64,000 nt of DNA, from contig KL197726.1 in NCBI GenBank assembly GCA_000697665.1, positions 378,637-442,636 on the forward strand, in the 5' to 3' direction. Positions within the stretch are counted from its first letter, which is position 1. Each line of letters begins with the position of its first letter. The position numbers and the translations under genes were made by a program. Source of the stretch: Jaapia argillacea MUCL 33604. Its lineage: Eukaryota; Basidiomycota; Agaricomycetes; Jaapiales; Jaapiaceae. The notes beneath the pieces were generated by a model. It made no database searches. It was given only the letters and a program-made list of their open reading frames with translations, and had not been told where the DNA came from. Positions 56,306-64,000 of the stretch are shown one piece after another.

Positions 56306-57825
56306 ATGTCGACCGATGTCGATGGTGGTTTCCCTTCAGGTGTTTATGAAGCTGCTGCTGTACAAGCTGTCAATCGTAGCAGTGGTACGTCCCTTTCTCA
56401 ATCGTTGTTAAGGTCTTGTGGAATAAAGAAGTAATGTGTTTTTTGGTTGGGGGTAGTCGCGGCTTTGGCGTTCTTGGTTTATGATGTTGCGTTGACTTTT
56501 GGTGATGAGGTCTGTGCTCCATTCTTTTTAAAAGTACCTTTGATGTATTGGCTAACGAGTCGTGCTCAGATCAACTTCATTTGGTTGTACGCTTTTCGTT
56601 CCTCGTAACACTTGTCACCGGCTGAATGTCTGTTCTAGGAGACCTTGGACCTATACGAAGATTTTGTTCTTTTACGTCCGGTATATGGCCATCGTGATTC
56701 AATTGTAAGATCCACCTGCCCTCGTCCCGCCTTTTTCTCTCTCAATGATTCGATAGTTCGACGCTTTTTATCACTGGGGAACTATCCTTTAACTTGCAAT
56801 ACAGCCATCACGCGTGTTACATATGGCAGGTTTGGCAAGGCGGGTCTGTAGTCTCGGTAACTTTGGCAGTGGATTTCATCTTAATCCTACGAGGTAACTT
56901 TCTCGAGCTTCTTCCCCCTTACTCACTAATTGGGAACTCTGTAGTGCATGCTTTGTATGGCGGGAACAAAATCATCACCAGTATCATCGGGTTCTTCTAC
57001 ATCGCCGAGATAGTAGCCATGATCACGAGCTTAGTGATCGCAATCCCTGGTATGGACTACGACTCCATATGTCTCATCAACTACTCTCCATCATTGATAC
57101 TCCTTTGTGGGTACGTCCACCATGACTCTCCGTCCCCTCTCTATCTTCTAACATTCACCACCCGAACTTTGCGCGGTTTGCATCAGCGCCGCTTCGGTGT
57201 TATTCCAAGGACTACTGTTTGGGTTCACAGCGTATCAATTCTTCGTTGGCCTTCGGAGGGGAAGAGGCCGTTTGGTTACGTTGCTCATGCGGGATGGGAC
57301 TTGGGCTTTCTTTCTCATCTTTTGTTCGTCGTCTCTCTGTTCACCAGCCTGGTTGGTGAGAATGGCTAACGAGTTGTCCTGGATCCAGCGATAGTCGTTT
57401 TGTACACCATTTTACTTGTTGTGGACACCACTTACTCTGGAATATTTTATGGGTGAGGAACTCACCCTTCCTGCATCAATCACCAGACTGATATCATACC
57501 TTCAGCTGGACCCTTACTGCACTCTCCATCGCCGTGAGCCCTATTACACCTCCATCACTTCCATCCTATTAACCCACACCATGCCAAACAGGGCTACCGA
57601 ATTCTCCTCAACCTCCAAAGTCTCTCACCATCTCCACGAACTCGCAGCACGACAACAACAACCGATACTTCACGATATACCGATACGCGGATAGAATTTA
57701 CGACTAACTTGAATGCTGGACGTTCGGCTGATGATGGGTATGGGGGACCTAGTCAGTTTGATACGATGTGGTATGGGAGTGAGGAATATGAGATGGATAT
57801 TGTTGAGAGGGAGGGGCAGGGGTAA
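56306..57825 (+). CDS. DUF6533-type seven-helix membrane protein 2
   Basis: Second array member. Exon 1 MSTDVDGGFPSGVYEAAAVQ, AVNRSS; then VAALAFLVYDVALTFGDEV (Gly replaces the usual Asp of TFDDEV), NFIW, RPWTYTKILFFYVRYMAIV, ACYIWQVWQGGSVVSVTLAV, VHALYGGNKIITSIIGFFYI, AEIVAMITSLVIAIPGMDY, GLLFGFTAYQFFVGLRRGRG and LLMRDGTWAFFLIF. The tail contains GYRILLNLQSLSP and RIEFTTNLNAGRSADDGYGG and ends at TAA 57823-57825. Copy 3 is its nearest relative. The function is unknown; the conserved Y-x-R-Y-M and LLMRDGTW motifs suggest a shared fold. Confidence 0.82.
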
Positions 57826-59623
57826 GTGGTGGGGGTTGTTGGGTGATGAGAGCATCGTTTCTCGAGTCCCAATCTCCAACATGCTTTGATCTCTTCATCG
57901 CTACTCTCCTTGCCGGATGTCGCGTCGCGAAACGACTTTGTTCATTCCGACCACATCCCCCCCCCGATATCGAAATTCGCCCTCGCATAGGTTTTCAATC
58001 GCCCGAACGAAATCGATCCACCCTTGCAATCCGCCGATGGTGGTGCTTTGATTGCATGGGGGGATGTCTGGGAGGCAACATGGGGTTTATGGAGTGGGTG
58101 GTTCTAGGGTGGGAGGTGGGAGGTGGGAGGTTCGGCTTTTCAATGCCGGGAGAAACATTGGTGCCTGGCGGTAGTGCTTCCCTTGTTGAGCTTCTCCCGC
58201 GAAGAGTGCAGTATCGTTAACTTGGGGATTGGACCTTGGGGTGTAAGTATCGTTGGCCGGCTCAAAGGGTACTTACTGTACCGGACATCCTTACTCTTGG
58301 TCGCTTTACGTGAGATAGCAGACCTTCGCGCGCTAGGCTTGCACAGTGTCCTCATGATGCACACAAGTAGTTCATGCCATACCCTGCCTGTTCTGCTCCG
58401 ATATCGGTCAGTCCGTGTAGCCATTGGCACAGTCCATTTAGACTTGGCCACCGGCATTCAACGCTTGCAAACTAAGCGAATTCCGGCTGTTACACCCTAT
58501 CACATAACCTTCTTGCTCTCTCTCTAAGTTTGCTCTCGATCATCGTGATGCGCCCCAGAACACTATAATGTATATGCATGACAGAAAACGTGTCCCTGGC
58601 AGAAGTCTGCACCTTGACGTTTCCGCAAACTAATTTGGTGGTGACCCAGGATTGCAAATTCGCGTCAAGTTGTCGATTCCATGAGTAATATTGTTGCGGG
58701 AGTTACAGCAAGTTACAAATCGATAGTCAGGTCGCAAAACCCGCACAGACGCACAGAATTGACTTTCCGCCGTTAGCCGCCTGCAAGACCATCCGAAAGC
58801 AGCAATTCCCATCAATTCTGACCGCTTCAGTTCGAGAGGGACTCCGACAACACCGCTAACGGTCGGGCATCAATATTTACTATGTGTAACTTTCTTCTCA
58901 ACCTGTCTATCGATCTGTAACTTGCTGTAACCTTCATTCCCTTTGGGCTGGTGGTTTCCTGATCTTCTGCGCATAAGTACCCTTCGGGAACACTGGGGAT
59001 TGGACAGGTGTTTGGCTCAGGGTTTAGCGGTCTCCGAAATCGGTGTGCCCGGTGCCTCAGGTATCCACATTAATATTGCAAGAAACATTTCAATTTCCCT
59101 TCCAGATCCCACTTCGTTCCTCAATTTCTCAGCTCCTGAAGTCATGCGTGACAATGTCACACCCCCTTCATTTAACCTTCCCACTCCTCGATCACATGAT
59201 GGCATTGATGCACCTCCAGCTTGGCCTCCTCCAGGAAGCTAGCAAATGACAGAAAACTTGTGGTCGAGCCATTGCAAACGGTCCGATCCTGATCTCGACA
59301 ATCCTGCGGGTACGTATCCTCTGACCCATCCTTGATAAGTACCCATTTCGTGATCCTTAAGATACCCACTTCTATCATCGACAAACGACAGCGTTTGAGG
59401 AGAGAGATTCAGTACGACCGACGTTGCCTCGGGGCGCCAAAATATCGGAATTCCGTGTGGTCGTTGGCGGCGGAAAGGTCTGGATCACCTACTATATCAC
59501 CTTTTTGCACTACTTAAGGCCCTCTCGTTTCGACCCTTTTCGGTTCCCGGTCCCGACTAAATCCTTTGATATCATAAATGAAGAACTTCCTCCTGAATAG
59601 CGCACTCACACCCCGCCCAGTGT
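57826..59623. other. Spacer between DUF6533 genes 2 and 3
   Basis: It contains the 230-bp inverted-repeat element at 58702-58931 and a duplicated upstream segment at 59085-59225. The open frame at 58943-59242 overlaps that segment and is probably not coding. Nothing else is recognisable. Confidence 0.45.
58702..58931. mobile_element. 230-bp inverted-repeat element (MITE-like)
   Basis: The terminal inverted repeats are 31 bp (58702-58732 and 58901-58931) with two mismatches, beginning GTTACAGCAAGTTAC. The interior is non-coding and has a further GTAACTT word near the right end. I cannot see a convincing target-site duplication, so the exact ends and superfamily are open. Size and structure fit a MITE or a foldback element. 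Confidence 0.65.
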
Positions 59624-61200
59624 ATGTCGACGAATGACAGTGGACCTGCGCCAGGTGATTACGGGGCAGCTGCAGACGCTGTCAATCACGCCGGCGGTAC
59701 GTCTATGATCAGTAATGAATTCATGTAGAACCTGTCCACTCACGTCAGACCTTCCTTCCCTTCCATCGCTTTCCTAGTTGGAGCTTTAGCGTTCTTGATT
59801 TATGATATTATCCTGACTTTCGATGATGAGGTTGGCAGTGACTTGCTGTGTCGTTCTATTCATTGGACTGATCATCTGATGCATAGGTCAACCTTATTTG
59901 GTCGTACGTGCTCAATCCTTGTTTCTCGCAATCGTGAAACTGAATAGTATGGCTGAATGATATCACTGGTGGGTTCACAGGAGGCGGTGGACCTACACGA
60001 AGTTCTTGTTTTTCTATGTTCGATACATGGCTGTCGCAATCGAACTGTAAGCCAGATCTCAACTCACTTCATCGAGTTCCCCTTGCTCAATAGTTGAAAG
60101 CACTGGCATCTTCACCACAGGAGAACTGTCATCCGACTTACAATACAGTCACCATGGATGCTACCTCTGGCAAATATGGTATGGTGGTTCAGCGGTGTCT
60201 CTGATGGCGGCCGTGGATTGTATTCTGATTTTGAGAGGTCAGGTTCCTCCTTCACACGTGGACTGATTGTGTCTCAATGGCTTGGTTTAGTACATGCCCT
60301 CTACTGCGGGAATAAGATCGTCACCTCGATCATCGGCTTTTTCTATGTCGTCGAGATAATTACCATGATCACAAGCTTGGCGATTGCCATACCCGAAATG
60401 CAGTACGACTCGATATGTCTCATCACGTACTCTCCTCCAGTCTTGCTCATATATGGGTGAGTAGGCGTCCGTTGCCCATCTCGAACTATGTCGTCTGATT
60501 TATGTCCTTAATTTCTTGTTACGATCGCTAGTGCTGCGTCGGTCCTCTTCCAAGGAGTGCTTTTTGGCTTCACAGCATACCAATTCTTCATTGGTCTTCG
60601 CCGAGGAAGAGGACCTTTGGTTACGTTGCTCATGCGAGATGGTACTTGGGCTTTCTTTCTCATCTTCAGTTAGTAATCTAGGTTCTCCTTCCTCCTTGTT
60701 CACCTCAAATGGCTAACACGTATCATTTTTGCCTGAAACAGCTTTCATAGTTTTGTATGCAATTTTACTTGTTGTGGATACTGCATACGCTGGCGTATTT
60801 TATGGGTAAGCGAGTGATCTTCGCCGTATCACAACCACTGAAATGTATCCTAATGTATCCGATATCCAGCTGGCTTCTCACTGCATTTTCATTCGCCGTG
60901 AGTTCTTTCAGTGCCTTCTAATCACCACCTTGCCTTGATTCACGCGGCCCTTTATGTCATACCAAACAGGGCTATCGAATTCTTTTGAACCTCCAATATC
61001 TCTCGCCTCCTCCCCGATCACTGACCACAACCCGTACTAGCAGCACACGGTACACCGATACGCGGATGGAGTTCACGACCAACTTGAACACTGGTCGTTC
61101 CGTTGGTGATGGTTATGACGGACCCAGTCAGTTCGACCCGGCGTGGTGTGCTAGTGGCGAATATGAGCTGGGTGTTGTTGATCGGGAACGGCAAGGGTAA
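59624..61200 (+). CDS. DUF6533-type seven-helix membrane protein 3
   Basis: Third array member, closest to copy 2. Exon 1 MSTNDSGPAPGDYGAAADAV, NHAG; then VGALAFLIYDIILTFDDEV, NLIW, RRWTYTKFLFFYVRYMAVAI, YSHHGCYLWQIWYGGSAVSL, VHALYCGNKIVTSIIGFFYV, VLFGFTAYQFFIGLRRGRGP, VTLLMRDGTWAFFLIF and FIVLYAILLVVDTAYAGVFY. The tail is GYRILLNLQYLSPPP and RMEFTTNLNTGRSVGDGYDG, with a TAA at 61198-61200. All introns are short, and their positions match those of copies 1, 2 and 4 as far as I could follow. No break is seen. Confidence 0.82.
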
Positions 61201-61656
61201 ATGGGGCTTTACGGGATGCCTAATATCATATTGGGAGTCACTACGGCGCCCGACCTCAGCTGCAAGTCCCCTCTGCTCCCAAAGCGTTTTATGACGGAAA
61301 TAGATGACGACGGCCTTTGAAGGCATTCATTTTGATCACGGTGTCCTCATTTCATGGCTCTCTTCCTATCTCAATCAGAAAACTCTTCCGTTTTCTCGAC
61401 CTGCTGCTCCCTTGAGAGTGACCTGTGACCGAAGTCACAAGCCCGTCACAACGTTGTCGGAAGGGCAAGATCTCCGAAACAACCATGCGAAATCCAGCCA
61501 AGGCCCAGGACGATGGCTGTTTGATGGCCTGTCGGAATTCTGGAAGTCGCGAGGGCACAGTGAGGGCACCCTTAACCCGGATCGGTCGGGTCAAATCTTG
61601 CAATCATCTCCATTGAGGCAGCAACATGCAGGTATGTTCCTCTCCTCGTCGAGCTC
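61201..61656. other. Spacer between DUF6533 genes 3 and 4
   Basis: A 456-bp promoter region. I see no gene and no clear repeat; a GTGACCTGTGACC...GTCAC cluster lies near 61420-61450. Confidence 0.35.
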
Positions 61657-63171
61657 ATGTCGACGCAGGGACCCTCGACGGGTGCTCAACATGCATCCGC
61701 TATGTTAGCCGTGAATCGCAGCGCTGGTATGCCCTTTCCGTACGCTTACATAAATACACGGGGCTGATTGCGCGTGTTCGCATCCCTGTAGCTGCTGCTC
61801 TGGCGTTGTTGTTTTATGACATTCTGTTGACATTTGATGATGAGGTTGGTGTCGTTTACCTCAATCTAACTCGACTGCTGAGTATCTTGAGGTTAGGTCC
61901 ATCTCATCTGGTCGTAAGCAAATTTGACGGCGTCGTTGTCTGGTTCGCAGTCAACCTTTGAATACAGGAGACCACGGAGTTACACTAAATTCCTCTATTT
62001 CTATGTTCGTTACATGACTTTGGCAGCACAAATGTATGTCTTGGTTATTCTATCTTTTCACCATCTAATTCACTTCGCCAGTTCTCTGGTTTTCACCACC
62101 GGAGAGGCGTCACCAAACCTTCAATATACTCACTATCAATGTTACCTCTGGGAGATCTGGCAAGAAGGTTTCGCATTGTCCCTGATCATGGCGGTTGATA
62201 TCATTCTCATTTTGCGTGGTAGGTCACGCGTTTCTTGACATACCTCGGCGTATTCGCAGCAATCGACTGATTCCAGTTTGTAGTCCACGCCCTTTATAAC
62301 GGAAAAAAGCTCGTCACATCGATCATCTGCTTTTTCTACATCGCTGAGGTAGTTTCCATGCTCACAAGTTCAGTGCTGGCCACGCCTGGCATGGAGTATG
62401 ACACGTTATGCCTCATAACCTACTCTCCGCCCTCCATCGTGACCTACGGGTGAGGTTTACGTCTGTCTGTTTCACTTTCCCCCTCACTTTGTAACCGTAT
62501 CCCTCCAGTGTCGCCTCAGCGGTATTCCAAGGCATACTCTTCAGCTTTACGTTATATCAGTTCGTTGTGAGCCTCCGCCAAGGCTGGGGAAGAACCCGGC
62601 TGGTTACGCTACTCATGCGAGATGGAACTTGGGCCTTCTTCTTGATATTCTGTTAGTACCCTATCTGCCCTCTCTTGTGGGTCCAACATCCTGAACTGTG
62701 TTCTGTTTTGCCTGCCAGCTGTCATGATTGTGCAGTCTGCAGTGTATCTATGGGGAGATCCTGACTATTCTGGCATGCTCTATTGGTAAGCCGCCCGAAG
62801 ATGCAAGCTGTTGACGTTAGGGCTGATGATTCGTTCTCAGCTGGCTTCTAACAATATTTTCCTTCTCCGTAAGCTTCTCCGCTATCAGTAATTTATCTGA
62901 CCACCCTTTTTTTCTTACCACCCCGTTCTTTACTCAGGGTTATCGCATCCTCCTTAACCTTCAAAGCCTCTCTCCCTCGCATCGGCCATCTGCCGACACT
63001 GACATCACGACATCCCGTATCACGAACACTCGTATGGAGTTCACAACGAATTTCAACAACGGTCGTTCGATTGGTGATAATTATGGAGGGGGAAGTATGA
63101 GTGGTCCGAGCGCATCTGATGATTGTGAGCCCGGATGGGAGTTGGGGGATATCCGGAGGGCACCAGATTAG
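61657..63171 (+). CDS. DUF6533-type seven-helix membrane protein 4
   Basis: Fourth member. Exon 1 MSTQGPSTGAQHASAMLAVN, RSA; then VAAALALLFYDILLTFDDEV, VHLIW, RPRSYTKFLYFYVRYMTLAA, CYLWEIWQEGFALSLIMAVD, VHALYNGKKLVTSIICFFYI, ILFSFTLYQFVVSLRQGWGR, VTLLMRDGTWAFFLIF and SAVYLWGDPDYSGMLYW. The tail is GYRILLNLQSLSPSHRPSAD and RMEFTTNFNNGRSIGDNYGG, ending IRRAPD with a TAG at 63169-63171. The tail motif EFTTN-N-GRS is shared with copies 2 and 3 and absent from copy 1, so it may be a functional cytosolic element. Confidence 0.82.
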
Positions 63172-63599
63172 AAGGTAGACGATCAGGACCATGTGCATCG
63201 CTGATTGGGGGGACGCTCAATGGACTTCTTCGGGGTGTTTGGCTGGGTTTAGTGGGAAGATCGTCAGAACCATGACGGAGGATTGGTCTCCAAAGAGGCA
63301 CCGGTTCGCTGAGCAACCGCTATCTTCACACAAACTCCGTTGGGTGACGATCTTATGTATCCTTCTTCGGAGCGAATCTAGAGCGGTGAGGTAAATGAGG
63401 GTTGAATCAGCCACATAGGCGCCAAGGCACATCTTTGCAGAGCTTCGTAAGTTAAGGTTACGAAGGCCTCCACACTAGTACAGGCCGCCCGGACCAGCTT
63501 CTCAACCATGCGACTACCGTTGAGGTCGGCCTCAGGTTCTCGCTATGCTTTACTTCCTACTCCAACCACACAGCACAGATCTTTCACGCTGGAACTCGC
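63172..63599. other. Spacer between DUF6533 genes 4 and 5
   Basis: A 428-bp promoter region without a recognisable gene, repeat or control site. Confidence 0.35.
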
Positions 63600-64000
63600 A
63601 TGTCAATCTTGAGTTCGGATGTTCGACAAGCTGAAGCTACAGATGCAGTCAATCGTAGTTCTGGTGCGTTGCAACCGTCTCCCCTCATGTTGCTATCCAT
63701 CCTGAATAATGCCTCTTTGCAGTTGCAGCAATGATGTTTTTGCTGTACGATATATGTCTGACATTCGATGATGAGGTTCGTTCGTCCCAAACCTATCGGT
63801 AAACACCCCTGACAGCCTGGGTTAGGTCAACCTTATCTGGCCGTGAGCTCTGGATACTTGCGATCGCAGCCGACTATTTTTGACACACACCGCATCTAGC
63901 AAACCTTGGTCCTTCACCAAATTCCTTTTCTTCTTCGTCCGTTACTTCCCCGTGGTCACACAATTGTGCGCTTCAATCTTGCGTCTCGTTTGCATGCTTT
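63600..64000 (+). CDS. DUF6533-type membrane protein 5 (partial, cut by window end)
   Basis: Exon 1 MSILSSDVRQAEATDAVNRS, S; then VAAMMFLLYDICLTFDDEV, NLIW, KPWSFTKFLFFFVRYFPVVT. The coding sequence continues beyond the window. The start motif A-V-N-R-S-S and the TFDDEV signature place it firmly in the same array, with the same first three introns. Confidence 0.8.

Overview
The window is nuclear DNA of a filamentous basidiomycete, most probably an Agaricomycete. Genes are broken by many introns of about 50-70 bp. The gene content is typical of wood- or litter-degrading mushrooms: secreted CBM1-GH5 endoglucanases, an expanded F-box family, the Agaricomycete DUF6533 seven-helix membrane family, a GATA factor and a Bud4/anillin-like septum protein. 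I cannot name the genus. One run of N (568 nt) marks an assembly gap. I found no rRNA, tRNA, CRISPR array or virus-like element.

Layout. 0.3-2.0 kb (+): aspartate aminotransferase. 2.4-4.4 kb (-): an NTF2/SnoaL-like protein gene whose first exon is split by a 689-bp DNA transposon-like element with a TA target duplication. 4.8-7.6 kb (-): two tandem F-box genes. 8.0-10.2 kb (+): Pos5-type mitochondrial NAD(H) kinase. 10.9-16.6 kb: more F-box genes, pseudogenes and relics on both strands. 16.8-18.6 kb (-): the first of four GH5 endoglucanase paralogues. 20.3-20.7 kb: an F-box relic. 20.9-22.1 kb (-): mannitol-1-phosphate 5-dehydrogenase, beside the gap. 23.4-32.2 kb (-): three more GH5 genes. 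33.6-36.9 kb (-): phospholipid:diacylglycerol acyltransferase, divergent from an F-box/LRR gene with an in-frame TAG (37.1-38.9 kb, +). 39.5-40.6 kb (-): GATA zinc-finger factor. 40.6-44.4 kb: nothing convincing. 44.4-50.3 kb (-): Bud4/anillin-like PH-domain protein. 51.1-52.9 kb (-): uncharacterised multi-exon gene. 54.0-64.0 kb (+): five tandem DUF6533 genes, the last cut by the window edge.

How it fits together. Three gene families are growing by local duplication. The F-box family shows intact genes, a frameshifted copy, a multiply broken pseudogene and several short relics. The GH5 family duplicates with its promoter: three of four copies share promoter blocks at a fixed distance from the ATG. 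One copy has lost eight residues of the catalytic core. The DUF6533 array appears to duplicate with at least part of its upstream DNA. The strongest unusual signals are the transposon-like insertion that may be spliced as a new intron, a 22-bp paired CACGTG dyad shared by three neighbouring promoters, the catalytic-loop deletion in one cellulase, and a 230-bp inverted-repeat element between two DUF6533 genes.
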